Assembly: GCA_016841625.1 (NCBI GenBank)
Contig: JAENYU010000024.1
Location: 1 to 38,569 of the forward strand
Direction: 5' to 3'
DNA: 38,569 nt
Source of the DNA: Methanobacteriota archaeon
GTDB taxonomy: Archaea > Halobacteriota > Methanosarcinia > Methanosarcinales > Methanosarcinaceae
Positions 26,098-34,849 of the stretch are shown piece after piece. The notes below the pieces were generated by a model. That model saw only the letters and a program-made list of their open reading frames with translations, made no database searches and had not been told where the DNA came from. The position numbers were made by a program, and so were the translations under genes. How positions within the stretch are numbered: position 1 is the first letter of the stretch; the number at the start of each line of letters is the position of its first letter.

Positions 26098-26775
26098 TTA
26101 TTTAATGTATTTTTCCTTAAATTCTGAAATCTGTTTACTACTCCCGACGACAGCAATCACGTCTCCGGCCCTGATTAAAGTCTTCTTAGTGAGGTCGATC
26201 ATGGCAAGGCCCTCGCGTTCAATGGCAACTATGGTGCATCCGATCTTATTTTCAAGGTCCATGGTCCCTATTGATTTTTTATCCATGGAAGAGCCCTTTT
26301 CCACATGATGTATTTCGATTTCTATGCCTTCGTAAAGCATTATATCTTCGTCCATCCTGCAGGACTTTCCCACGCAACTGGCAGTCATTTTGGCAAGCAT
26401 CTGCCCTGCCACGATGGAAAGGGAACCCACGTAATCCGCCCCCGCCTTGTAGATCTTGTCGATGGACCTCACTGAGTTTGCCCTGGCTACGATGGTTGAG
26501 TCCGGATTCAGGCTCCTCGCAATCAGGGTTGCAAAAATGACATTCGTATCGTCGTTCAGGGCAACGAAAACAAAGGATGATGTCTTCACCCCTGCCGAAA
26601 TAAGCACTTCTTCGTCGGCTCCGTTCCCAACGATATGCTCGAAGTCTGCGTATTCGAAGACCTTTTCATTCGAATCCACAACAACAAAACGAAAAGGCCC
26701 GTCCCTGAGCACCTTTACGAGGCTCTTCCCGACGTCTCCATATCCCAGCACGACCAGATGTCCTTTTGTCTCCAT
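26098..26775 (-). CDS. TrkA-type (RCK) potassium-uptake regulator
   Basis: This 225-residue soluble protein has an RCK-N Rossmann domain starting with VVLGYGDVGKSLVKVL (GxGxxG) and the acidic end of strand 2 at VVVDSNE, so it should bind NAD(H) or a nucleotide. It has an RCK-C domain near 140-225 (GIEIEIHHVEKGSS to GDVIAVVG). There is no membrane part. GGGGTGA precedes the ATG. It lies 148 bp downstream of the channel gene on the same strand and may regulate that channel or a Trk/Ktr transporter elsewhere. Confidence 0.88.
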   Translation of the reverse strand: METKGHLVVLGYGDVGKSLVKVLRDGPFRFVVVDSNEKVFEYADFEHIVGNGADEEVLISAGVKTSSFVFVALNDDTNVIFATLIARSLNPDSTIVARANSVRSIDKIYKAGADYVGSLSIVAGQMLAKMTASCVGKSCRMDEDIMLYEGIEIEIHHVEKGSSMDKKSIGTMDLENKIGCTIVAIEREGLAMIDLTKKTLIRAGDVIAVVGSSKQISEFKEKYIK

Positions 26776-26786
26776 TTTTCACCCCG

Positions 26787-26828
26787 GAATCATCAGACCG
26801 AAATCATCAGACCGAAATCATCAGATTC
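26787..26828. repeat. Short 14-bp tandem repeat
   Basis: AATCATCAGACCGA occurs twice in tandem and a third time as a partial copy, in the spacer just before the RCK gene. Confidence 0.8.
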
Positions 26829-26923
26829 GTCCTTCGACTGCCAGTATTTTCACTGCCTGTTATGTTCCTAAATAATAAAATTTTTTTGTTACATTGTCAG
26901 GGAACCGGACCCGGACAACAGGT

Positions 26924-27967
26924 TCAATGGGTTAGTTTTTTCAGTTTAGAAAGCTGTCCAGGAGTTCCCACGGCAAGGAGGACGGAATTGTCCTGGATCA
27001 AATCGTCCTCTTTCGGGTCAAAGGAAAGGCTCCCGCTTTTCCAGATCCCCACAATGCGAGCTCCGGTAAGTCTCTGACTGGAAACTTCCCTCAGGGTTTT
27101 TCCTATAAGGGGGCTTTTCAGGTATATGGGAAACTCGGTGATGTGCACCCCTTCAAAGATTTCGGTTGCCCCGGTAACCCTGCTCACGAGCCTGTCCATC
27201 GCCTTTCTCCCTATGAACTGTCCGAACATGGACTTGGGGGAGACCACGGTGTCGGCTCCTGCATACTTGAGGTATTTGGAGTTGGAACGGTCCTCTACGA
27301 TGGCAATGATCCGGAGATGTTCGAACTCCCGCGAGGTCAGCACGATATTTGCGTTCCTTTCATCGGACATGTTTGCAATCAGGATCCTGGCCTTTTCAAC
27401 GTTGGCGTTCAGAAGCGTCTGTTTGTCGCTGGGGGTCCCGAGGATGCAGGGAACGTCCTTGTAGGCAAGTTCCCTTATAAGTTCCGTATTATCGTCGACT
27501 ATCACAAACAGGATATCCTGCTCGGCCAGTTCGTCGATAAGGGTTTCCACCAGCTGATTGTATCCGCAAATGATTATGTGCTCTTTCAAGCCGGCAGGAA
27601 CTTTCCTGGTAAGCCTGAACTTGATTGACCTATCCAGCCAGGGCATCAGCGCATACGAAAGCAGGAAGCCGGAAATCAGGATGATGCCTACTACCTGCAC
27701 GACCACCGAAAAGAGCTGGCCTGCAAGGGAAGTGAAGACCACGTCCCCGTAACCTACCGTCGCAATAGTACTGGTCGCCCAGTAGATGGCAGTTATCGGG
27801 TTTGCATTCTCGGGCTGCCCCTCCAGGATCATCAGGTACTCGAAGAGAAGGATGTAAATGATGACTATAAGCAACGTTACAATCCTGTAAGCCGCTTGCG
27901 GTCTTTTCCGCATTATTCTTCGAACATTTGTCTTGCCCGCGGGCCTACCGGATCTGGGAAGAGCCAT
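26924..27967 (-). CDS. MthK-like potassium channel (two-TM plus RCK)
   Basis: This 347-residue membrane channel has a basic N-terminus, TM1 near 28-48, a pore helix and selectivity filter TIATVGYGD near 91-99, and TM2 near 105-128. A cytoplasmic RCK-N domain (HIIICGYNQLVETLI) and an RCK-C domain ending in AVGTPGQLSKLKKLTH follow. The architecture equals MthK, in which RCK rings gate a potassium pore. In the usual GxGxxG position it reads GYNQLV, so nucleotide binding is doubtful. AGGGTG precedes the ATG. Confidence 0.9.
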   Translation of the reverse strand: MALPRSGRPAGKTNVRRIMRKRPQAAYRIVTLLIVIIYILLFEYLMILEGQPENANPITAIYWATSTIATVGYGDVVFTSLAGQLFSVVVQVVGIILISGFLLSYALMPWLDRSIKFRLTRKVPAGLKEHIIICGYNQLVETLIDELAEQDILFVIVDDNTELIRELAYKDVPCILGTPSDKQTLLNANVEKARILIANMSDERNANIVLTSREFEHLRIIAIVEDRSNSKYLKYAGADTVVSPKSMFGQFIGRKAMDRLVSRVTGATEIFEGVHITEFPIYLKSPLIGKTLREVSSQRLTGARIVGIWKSGSLSFDPKEDDLIQDNSVLLAVGTPGQLSKLKKLTH

Positions 27968-27975
27968 TAATACAC

Positions 27976-28063
27976 CCTGTCTTCTTGCACTCTGTTATCA
28001 ATACATCCTATTCATTACAGCCTGTCTTCTTACACTCTGTTATCAATACATCCTATATTCATT
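27976..28063. repeat. 45-bp tandem duplication upstream of channel gene
   Basis: CCTGTCTTCTTGCACTCTGT begins a 45-bp unit at 27976 that is repeated at 28021 with few changes. It sits directly upstream of the channel ATG, so it may double promoter or operator elements. Confidence 0.85.
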
Positions 28064-28225
28064 TTTCCTGTTTGTAAGTTAGCCGGGATGTCTTATAACT
28101 ATTATGAAAGCCGGTTAGCATGCCACCTCAAAAAAGAAAATAAAATCCGGGGCTTTACGGATGAAAAGTCCCGAAACTTCCGGGCTTTACCGCAGTGCCC
28201 GGGATGTTAACTGAAAAATTTCATA

Positions 28226-30031
28226 TCACTTCAACCACTGCCCTATGAAAGGCCCGATTATCATAAAGATAAACGAGAACAGGATTAGCATTGAGAAGGT
28301 TGCTGCGATGGAATTGGAGACTCTCGCAGAGACGTCATCCTTTCCTGTAATCCGGTACACAAGGGAGTAAGTGTAGTCCTTGAACACGTGGCCTCCGTCC
28401 AGGGGTACCGCGGGCAGGCAGTTGAAAAGCCCCACATAGAAGTTTAGCCAGCCTACCCAGAGCAGGGTATTGGCAATCCAGAAGATGCCCACTCCCAGAG
28501 GTTCGGCCCATCCCACAGGCTGGTAGAACTGGGCAATGGTGCCGGAAAAGCCGCGGAAACCTTCCCCGGCAAACCCGTAGACGGGAAGCCCGAAGAGGAT
28601 CAGCCAGCCGGCAAGTCCCGTGAGCAGGGAGGGGATCTGTTTGAGGGCCTCAAGATAGAATTTTGATTGGGGCATCCAGAAGGAAATGCCGAGCGTCGGG
28701 CATTCGACAATCCCGTTCATTCCGTACATAATTCCCAGGAAACCCCGTTCGCTGTCAATGGAGTGGGGAGCCAGTTTAACATCAAGTACAACCGTGCCGT
28801 TTTCCGTCAGGGCTTTTGTATAATTCGCAGGGGGAAGCAGTTCCGCCCGGATGGTCTGGTTAGCCTGGGTATTTTCCATGAAACTTACAAAATTGGCGAC
28901 GTTTTGCATCTCCGTGTCATCAAGCCGGAGCATGGTCATCCCTTCCTCGAAACCGGCGGCTTCCGCAGGGCTCCCTTCCACAACCCCGCCAACAGGTACC
29001 CCATTGATTTGACCTTCGGACGGCTCGGGAGCTTCGACCTCATACACCGAAACAACCCCGTCTTCCAGGGCATGTATTTGCATTATCTCGCCGGGTTCGA
29101 CGGTATCCAGATAGTAGAGGACGTCCAGGGCATTGGTGATGTCCGTGTCATCTATCCGGATAATTACCATGTCCTCCCGGATTCCTGCAAGGTCAGCAGG
29201 GGAACTTTCGTTTACACCCAGGACCATGGCGTCACTCAGGGGAGCGATTGCCCCGAGCACGGGTCCGAAGAAGAGCAGTAAGGCTATGAATGCAACACAG
29301 AAGTTTGCCATCACCCCGGCAGCCAGGATCCTGGACCGCTGGGTCCTTGTGGCAATTATTTCAGGTTCCTGAGCAGGTTTTTGCTCATTAATTTTGTGAT
29401 GTATTTCCTTTTTTCTTTCCTCTTCCTTCCGTTCCCATTCTTTGATTTCATCAATCGAGGCAGTCAGGGGAAGTCCGGTCTCGACCATCTCTTTTTTGCC
29501 GAAAAGCTGTTCTTCATCGGGTTCCGCAAAACCTCCGATAGGCACAAGGGCAAGCAGGATCCCCATGGACTTGACCCGGATACCTTCCACCCGGCAGAGG
29601 ATTGCGTGGGAAAACTCATGCACCACGAGAGTGACGATTAGCGCAATAATCCCCCAGGTAAAGGGGATAAACTCGTTTAAGCCGGGGATAAGCAGGATAT
29701 TCCTGGGGGCATTGTACTTGCCCGGTTCCGGAACGTTGTTGTTCAGGAAAGACGTGTACAGCGCAAAGTCCGAGACCGCGATTACCAGGAACATGGCGAT
29801 CATGCCCACAAACATAAGCCAGATCCCAATGTTTGCAAAAACCCGCCAGTAGAACTTCGGCCGGGCCAGGATGTCAAGCAGTTTGAGCCCTTTTGTGGTC
29901 CTGATCATAAGGATAGGCAGTGGACCGAATGTACTTATGTTGTATTTTTCAAGAATTCCCCGCCTGTCCAGAATAGAGACAAGGAACCAGTACAGTATGA
30001 ATATGCCTATTGCAATGCTTGTGCCACTCAA
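28226..30031 (-). CDS. Site-2 protease family membrane metalloprotease (M50) with PDZ domains
   Basis: This 601-residue intramembrane zinc protease has several N-terminal hydrophobic segments, the zinc motif HEFSH at 138-142 and the second metal-ligand motif LPAVPLDGGH with D545. A charged insertion near 195-230 and two PDZ-like domains (about 275-420) lie between the motifs. Such enzymes cut membrane-bound regulators after a first cleavage. I accept the TTG start at 30031 because GGAG lies 8 nt upstream and the first transmembrane segment follows at once. The substrate is unknown; no anti-sigma-like gene is possible in an archaeon, so a membrane-tethered regulator is more likely. Confidence 0.92.
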   Translation of the reverse strand: MSGTSIAIGIFILYWFLVSILDRRGILEKYNISTFGPLPILMIRTTKGLKLLDILARPKFYWRVFANIGIWLMFVGMIAMFLVIAVSDFALYTSFLNNNVPEPGKYNAPRNILLIPGLNEFIPFTWGIIALIVTLVVHEFSHAILCRVEGIRVKSMGILLALVPIGGFAEPDEEQLFGKKEMVETGLPLTASIDEIKEWERKEEERKKEIHHKINEQKPAQEPEIIATRTQRSRILAAGVMANFCVAFIALLLFFGPVLGAIAPLSDAMVLGVNESSPADLAGIREDMVIIRIDDTDITNALDVLYYLDTVEPGEIMQIHALEDGVVSVYEVEAPEPSEGQINGVPVGGVVEGSPAEAAGFEEGMTMLRLDDTEMQNVANFVSFMENTQANQTIRAELLPPANYTKALTENGTVVLDVKLAPHSIDSERGFLGIMYGMNGIVECPTLGISFWMPQSKFYLEALKQIPSLLTGLAGWLILFGLPVYGFAGEGFRGFSGTIAQFYQPVGWAEPLGVGIFWIANTLLWVGWLNFYVGLFNCLPAVPLDGGHVFKDYTYSLVYRITGKDDVSARVSNSIAATFSMLILFSFIFMIIGPFIGQWLK

Positions 30032-30440
30032 AGAAATTCTCCGAGAATATGAAATGATCTTGGGTATGAAATGATCTTATGTATGAATCGAATTATTCGG
30101 AACTTGAACCATATAAAGCGTTTTATTATATTACGTTATAGGCCAAATCTCGAGACAGTGCAGAAGAGTCAAAAGGCCAAATAGCAATCAAATAAAACGT
30201 ATTACATAAAACACAGAACAATTATGTTAAAATTGATATATAAATACTCGTACTGACCTTCCTGCGTGAAGATTAGTTTTTGTAATTATCATTTATAATT
30301 TATCACACGGCATAACACTCTCGATTTGCCAAAATTACTTATTAGCTGGGACTAATTAGTAGCTTAATCTAATTTTAGCTTGAAATCGTTAAACAATAAC
30401 AGCCTTTTAAATGTTAATGTTTCCGGAGGTTCCGGGTCAG
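30032..30440. other. Divergent promoter region between site-2 protease and cutA
   Basis: There is no gene in this 409-bp stretch. TATGAAATGATCTT is repeated near 30047-30078. A strong TATA-like box GATATATAAATA lies at 30235-30246, about 195 bp before cutA, so the cutA leader may be long or an untranslated RNA may start here. Confidence 0.45.
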
Positions 30441-30791
30441 ATGCAGGGAATCGTATACATAACAGCGGGAGATATGAAGAACGCATCAACTATTGCAAGG
30501 GCACTGGTCTCAAAGAAGCTTGCAGCCTGCGTGAACATGTTTCCCATATCATCGGTCTACACCTGGGAAGGCAAAATTGAGGAAGATTCCGAAATTGCAA
30601 TGATCGTTAAAACCAATTCTTCCCGCTTTGATGAGATCTGCAAGCTTGTAAAAGCCCTCCATACATATGAACTGCCTGCTATCGAGTTCTGGGAGATCGG
30701 AGGGGAGCAGGACTACCTTGACTGGGTACTGGCAAACAGTTCGGAAGAAAAAATAAACAATTTAGAGGAGAAAAATTCCGAGGACCTCTAA
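30441..30791 (+). CDS. cutA: CutA1-family divalent-cation tolerance protein
   Basis: This 116-residue, ferredoxin-like trimeric protein family is recognised by IVYITAGDMKNASTIARALV, then KKLAACVNMFPISSVYTWEG, and YELPAIEFWEIGGEQDYLDW near the end. CutA proteins bind divalent metals; the physiological role in archaea is unclear. I chose the ATG at 30441 because family members start just before the IVYIT strand and GGAGG lies 11 nt upstream. An in-frame ATG ten codons earlier would place that GGAGG inside the gene. Confidence 0.92.
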   Translation: MQGIVYITAGDMKNASTIARALVSKKLAACVNMFPISSVYTWEGKIEEDSEIAMIVKTNSSRFDEICKLVKALHTYELPAIEFWEIGGEQDYLDWVLANSSEEKINNLEEKNSEDL

Positions 30792-31074
30792 GCCTGTGCC
30801 CGGAGTTTATGGAGGAAGAGAGGTTACGAAAAAGAATTTCAAAAGAGAGCCCCTTCTACCGTCCGGGCCCGGGAGAAACTTTTACTTTTCCCTACCGGCT
30901 CCCGGACGCTGTCTGAGTCCTGTTCACAGGATTAGCTTTATATGGTAGTTTCATCGTTACCATATTGGTACTCATCAATAAGCGAGAGTAACCAGGCGGT
31001 CAACGGTTACAGGCTCAAGATATAATTAATTAGGAAGCCTGGAGAATATTTAGACCGTGAAAAAAATCAATTGC

Positions 31075-31157
31075 GCGAGGGTTGCCGAGTGGTTAAAGGC
31101 GATGGGCTCAAGATCCATTCCCGCAGGGGTTCAAGGGTTCGACTCCCTTCCCTCGCA
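31075..31157 (+). tRNA. tRNA-Leu (anticodon CAA)
   Basis: The acceptor strands GCGAGGG and CCCTCGC pair fully with discriminator A. The D-loop has GTGG, the anticodon loop is CTCAAGA with CAA, a class II long variable arm is present (CCCGCAGGGG), and the T-loop is TTCGACT. It is 83 nt long with no intron and no encoded CCA. Its 3' end is imitated at 33261-33290 and, leftwards, at 11753-11785. Confidence 0.93.
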
Positions 31158-31256
31158 CTAAACTTATTATACTTTGCAATTTTTGCTTGAGTTCTTATTT
31201 CCGTATAAATTCTTATTTTCACCTAATTTTTCAATGTTAATTGTAAAAGGTCCCGT

Positions 31257-31853
31257 CTATTCCTTGTCCGGATCAGGGTACTGCGGGGGGGTTTTGCCCA
31301 CTTTATCTATGATTTTCGGAAACTTTTCTTTTCCCGGTGAATCCTCAATGGATTTGACGTCTATCTGATGCAGCCAGTCGTCCCCGAAATCGAAGCGATA
31401 TCCAAAAGCCCGGTCAACCTCAAGGCCCAGCGAATCAATGGTAGTGGTGCGGACGTCACCCGCCATCTCTTCCTCTAACCCCGTGATCTCCATGTCCATG
31501 GGCAGGGAGTAAATGGCAGACCTATCATCCGGGCCTTCCCCCAATAAAAACTCATAAAGATGTTCATCGAAACGGTCGAAGGCCTTGTATATGATACTGT
31601 GGAGGTTTTCCAGGGTCTGATCTCCCCTGATCTGGATGGTGCGGGAAATGGTTTCCCCGTCGAACTCGATACTAATCGGGCCTTCAATCAGATAGACTTC
31701 CAGAGTGTATAGTTTGGATGTCTTGAGCATTGAGATCTCGCCTCTGGCACTTTCATCAGGGACTTGCCCTTTCTTCTTTCCCTGGGGCATATTCTTAGAT
31801 ATTGGTGGTGAGTTTAGATATGCCTTGCGAAAGACAGATACTAAATATTCCAT
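31257..31853 (-). CDS. Plasmid pRiA4b ORF-3 family protein
   Basis: This protein has 198 residues. The family core is clear: RTIQIRGDQTLENLHSIIYK, then AFDRFDEHLYEFLLGEG, and FGYRFDFGDDWLHQIDVKSI near 150-170. These small proteins are widespread on plasmids and mobile regions; their biochemical role is not established. The first 40 residues are a poorly conserved lead; an ATG at codon 22 is an alternative start, and neither has a good binding site. It lies between the tRNA-Leu and a second tRNA-Leu-like 3' end, which fits carriage on an integrated segment. Confidence 0.85.
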   Translation of the reverse strand: MEYLVSVFRKAYLNSPPISKNMPQGKKKGQVPDESARGEISMLKTSKLYTLEVYLIEGPISIEFDGETISRTIQIRGDQTLENLHSIIYKAFDRFDEHLYEFLLGEGPDDRSAIYSLPMDMEITGLEEEMAGDVRTTTIDSLGLEVDRAFGYRFDFGDDWLHQIDVKSIEDSPGKEKFPKIIDKVGKTPPQYPDPDKE

Positions 31854-32368
31854 CGTTACATGGTTGACATTTTAAGTGAAAAGGGATGATAGCTGGCTCG
31901 AAATCCTGAATTCTAGCCCGTAAAAGCAGAATTTGTCACCTTACGCCGTTTTTGTTCCCGGCTACCGAAGGTGGACGGCCTTTCCAGAGTGAAAAGAAAA
32001 TAAATGGCAAAAAGTAAAAATGGCAAAAAGTAGAAACGGCAAAAGTAAAAATAACCGAAAAAACGGCAAGCTTGTAAGCAAAACAGAAATAAATACAGCT
32101 TACAAAATATTATTTATCATATATTTTTCTTATTTCTTTTGGGGAGGCGCCGCCAGGCAAGCTGGCGGGGGCACTTCTTATGATTGGATTGAAAAACGGT
32201 TTTCGGGGTCAAGAGACGTATTTATTGGACCATGTAGATTCTAAGATATCAACCGATTAATCGAGACCAACAGAGCATAATAAAGTTTTAATTGAATCCA
32301 GTAGTGTTATTTATTAAAAATTCAAAGAGAAAAGTAAAGATAGAAAAAAAATTCAGAGAGGAATATCT
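31854..32368. other. Intergenic region with GC-rich hairpin
   Basis: There is no confident gene in about 515 bp. Low-complexity lysine-codon-like repeats (GGCAAAAAGTA) occur near 32004-32050. A hairpin CCGCCAG-GCAAG-CTGGCGG spans 32150-32168. Confidence 0.4.
32150..32168. other. GC-rich hairpin
   Basis: A perfect 7-bp stem CCGCCAG/CTGGCGG with a 5-nt loop GCAAG sits in AT-rich DNA. It lacks a T-run, so it is not a classical terminator. Confidence 0.5.
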
Positions 32369-33040
32369 ATGAAAATAATCGGAATATCATCAAGCCCGAG
32401 AGGCAAGAACAGCAGTACTTTAAAATTGCTGGACGCAGCCCTGAAAGGAGCAGAAGAAGCAGGAGCAGAAGTTGAGGCCATCGATGTTGCAAAGTTGAAA
32501 ATCAAATTCTGCACTGCATGCGATTCCTGCTATGAGACTGGAGTATGCTCAATAAAAGATGACTATCAAGCTGTACTGGAAAAGCTTCTGGATGTGGACG
32601 GCATAATCCTGAGCAGCCCCAATTACATAACAAACGTGACAGCCCAGCTCAAGACAGTGTTCGATAGAAGTCCGCTTGTTATTCATGAGCAGCTCTTTGA
32701 CGGCAAGTATGGCTTTTCCCTGACAACTGCGGGCAGCAGTGAGATCGATTTTGTCCTCGACATCATGAACAATTTTATGGCACACTGCGGAGGCAACAAC
32801 ATCGGAGGAGTGGGCTGCGCAATGTCAGAGGGTCCTTCAGCAATGGAAACAGCAATTGAAAAATCGCATGAAATGGGCAAAGACCTCGTTGAAGCGATAA
32901 AAGAGAAGAGACCATACCCGGAACAGAAAGCTGCACATGAAGTCTGGAGAGAAGGGTTCAAGTATGTCATCCTTGCTAACAAAGACCAGTGGACGCACAA
33001 CTGCGACTACTGGATGGAAAAGGGCTGGATCAAAGAATAA
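32369..33040 (+). CDS. Iron-sulfur flavoprotein (NADPH-dependent FMN reductase family)
   Basis: This 223-residue flavodoxin-like protein has an FMN phosphate loop SSSPRGKNSST at 7-17 and the compact cluster motif C48-x2-C51-x2-C54-x5-C60 (CTACDSCYETGVC). The motif is diagnostic of the Isf family, homodimers carrying FMN and a 4Fe-4S cluster that accept electrons from ferredoxin in methanogens. The block SSPNYITNVTAQLKTVFDR contacts FMN in the family. GAGAGGA precedes the ATG. The physiological electron acceptor is not known (oxygen or peroxide reduction has been proposed for the family). Confidence 0.9.
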   Translation: MKIIGISSSPRGKNSSTLKLLDAALKGAEEAGAEVEAIDVAKLKIKFCTACDSCYETGVCSIKDDYQAVLEKLLDVDGIILSSPNYITNVTAQLKTVFDRSPLVIHEQLFDGKYGFSLTTAGSSEIDFVLDIMNNFMAHCGGNNIGGVGCAMSEGPSAMETAIEKSHEMGKDLVEAIKEKRPYPEQKAAHEVWREGFKYVILANKDQWTHNCDYWMEKGWIKE

Positions 33041-33086
33041 CGGTTAATTCAAGAATAACGGTTAATTCAAGAATAACGGTTGATTG
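33036..33086 (+). repeat. 18-bp tandem repeat over the stop codon
   Basis: AATAACGGTTAATTCAAG occurs twice in full and once in part, starting within the flavoprotein stop codon. A second short tandem array (CAGAATATAAAT-type, 12-13 bp) follows near 33186-33227. Confidence 0.85.
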
Positions 33087-33260
33087 TTTCTTTCCTTTAT
33101 AATGCTGAAAAAATATTCAAAAGCAGTAGAAGGGAACACTGGAGAAAAACATATTTAAATCCGGGCGTGTAATTCTCAGAAAAACCAGAATATAAATCAG
33201 AATACAAATCAGAATATAATCCAGAATCTATTCGCGCAAAGAATCTTTTAGTGCAAACGT

Positions 33261-33290
33261 CCAGGGTTTCGAATCCCTTCTCTTGCACTT
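33261..33290 (+). pseudogene. tRNA-Leu 3'-end-like fragment (possible attachment-site copy)
   Basis: CCAGGGTTTCGAATCCCTTC followed by TCTTGCACTT copies the T-arm, acceptor 3' strand and downstream TTATT of the tRNA-Leu at 31075, with a few changes. No 5' half is present. A duplicated tRNA 3' end is the usual mark of an integrated element. Confidence 0.5.
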
Positions 33291-33324
33291 ATTTTCTATC
33301 ATATGATCCATTTTGGTGGTCTTT

Positions 33325-34167
33325 TTGTCTTCGAAACTTAGCCGTGAAACTTTTATCCGGTCTCTTGTGGACCTTCTCAGAAAAGCGGAAACCGAACTTT
33401 CCGATGATGTTGTGAATTCAATCCGAAAAGCCGAAGCTCGGGAGGAAAGCCCGGTTGCAAAGTCCCAGTTCCAGGCAATTTTGAAAAACATCAAAATTGC
33501 CGAAACCCACGGCGTGCCCATGTGCCAGGACACAGGCATCCTGATCTTTTTTGTGGAGCTCGGAAGTGAGTTTCGGCCCGAATTCGACCTTGAAGCCGCA
33601 ATCCGGGAAGCTGCCGCCCTTGCGACCAGGGAAATACCGCTCCGTCCCAATGCCGTAGACCCCCTGACCCGCAAGAACAGCGGGGACAATACGGGAAACG
33701 GGATCCCGGACATTCACTGGAAACTCGTACCCGGTAGGCAGCTCAAGGTCACGGTTGCCCCCAAAGGTGCGGGCTCGGAAAACATGAGCGCCCTTCGGAT
33801 GCTGAACCCAACCGAGGTAGGGAGCATAAAAAACTTCGTGCTCGAAACGGTTATTAACGCAGGTGGGATGCCCTGTCCTCCCCTGACGCTCGGGGTGGGG
33901 ATCGGAGGCTCCTTTGACAAAGCCGCAAGGCTGGCGAAAGAAGCTCTCTTAGAACCCCTGGACACTCCCATGAGCGAATTTGAAAAGGAAATCCTTGAAG
34001 CCGTAAACGCCCTCGGTATCGGCTGTATGGGCCTGGGGGGCAGCACAACCGCCCTTGCAGTTCACGTAAAAACCGCCCACTGCCACACAGCTTCCCTTCC
34101 CGTGGCGCTGAACATCCAGTGCTGGGCAAACCGGCACGCTTCAATCGTATTCGGAGGGGATGAATAA
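33325..34167 (+). CDS. Fumarate hydratase class I, alpha subunit
   Basis: This subunit supplies the iron-sulfur half of the heteromeric fumarase that hydrates fumarate to malate in the partial TCA pathway of methanogens. Family blocks are VPMCQDTGILIFFVELG, RKNSGDNTGNGIPDIH, GAGSENMSALRML, GGMPCPPLTLGVGIGG and GIGCMGLGGSTTAL; the cysteines in MCQDTG, GMPCPP and IGCMG are the expected 4Fe-4S ligands. The length of about 280 residues is normal. I prefer the TTG at 33325 because GGTGG lies 5 nt upstream; a TTG four codons earlier is possible. The stop overlaps the beta-subunit ATG (TAATG), so the two are translationally coupled. Confidence 0.93.
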   Translation: MSSKLSRETFIRSLVDLLRKAETELSDDVVNSIRKAEAREESPVAKSQFQAILKNIKIAETHGVPMCQDTGILIFFVELGSEFRPEFDLEAAIREAAALATREIPLRPNAVDPLTRKNSGDNTGNGIPDIHWKLVPGRQLKVTVAPKGAGSENMSALRMLNPTEVGSIKNFVLETVINAGGMPCPPLTLGVGIGGSFDKAARLAKEALLEPLDTPMSEFEKEILEAVNALGIGCMGLGGSTTALAVHVKTAHCHTASLPVALNIQCWANRHASIVFGGDE

Positions 34168-34796
34168 TGGAGTGGCACATGAAGACCCCCCTTGGCCTAG
34201 AGGACATCGAAAAACTTGAAGCCGGGGACATAGTCTATATCTCCGGAGAGATCCTGACAGCCCGGGACGAGGCCCATGCCCGCATCCTGGAATTTGCAGA
34301 AAACGGAGAAGAGCTTCCTTTCTCCCTGGAAGGAGCGGTGATTTACCACTGTGGCCCCCTCATGCATCAAACCGGGGAAGGAAAAGACGAAGAGAAAAAA
34401 GAAAGAGAAGAAGGGAAGGAAGAGAAAGTCGGATGGAAAGTGGTCTCAGCCGGCCCCACCACCAGCGGCAGGATGTCAAAGATGACCCCTCCACTTCTGG
34501 AAGTCCACAGGGTGCGGGCAGTCATCGGGAAAGGCGGGATGAAAAACGTTTCTGAAGCCATGAAGGGCAGCTGTGTCTACCTGGCCTACACCGGAGGCTG
34601 TGCAGCCCTTGCCGCCGAACTGATAAAGGAAGTAGTAACTGTCCACTGGCTTGACCTGGGGATGCCCGAAGCTGTCTGGGTCCTGAGGGTCGAGGAGTTC
34701 GGGCCCCTTATCGTGGGGATTGATTCGAAATGCAGGGACATTTTTGCGGAAATAAGGGAAAAGGCTGAAAAAGTACTTGCAGAAATGAAAAACTGA
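34167..34796 (+). CDS. Fumarate hydratase class I, beta subunit
   Basis: This 209-residue partner of the alpha subunit has family blocks GDIVYISGEILTARDEAHAR, IYHCGPLMH, SAGPTTSGRMSKMTPPLLE, AVIGKGGM and TGGCAALAAELI. Between HCGPLMH and the SAGPTTSGRM block lies a very charged insertion of about 20 residues (DEEKKEREEGKEEKVGW) that most homologues lack; it is probably a surface loop. The ATG overlaps the alpha stop by one base. Confidence 0.93.
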   Translation: MEWHMKTPLGLEDIEKLEAGDIVYISGEILTARDEAHARILEFAENGEELPFSLEGAVIYHCGPLMHQTGEGKDEEKKEREEGKEEKVGWKVVSAGPTTSGRMSKMTPPLLEVHRVRAVIGKGGMKNVSEAMKGSCVYLAYTGGCAALAAELIKEVVTVHWLDLGMPEAVWVLRVEEFGPLIVGIDSKCRDIFAEIREKAEKVLAEMKN

Positions 34797-34849
34797 GAAA
34801 GCGCTTGCAGAAATGAAAAGTTGAGCTCAAAACGAGCTCAAAACCTGTT

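Noticed and set aside
32020-32244. 74-codon frame beginning MAKSRNGKSKNN
   Set aside because: It is driven by a low-complexity repeat and a GC hairpin, has no binding site and no recognisable domain.
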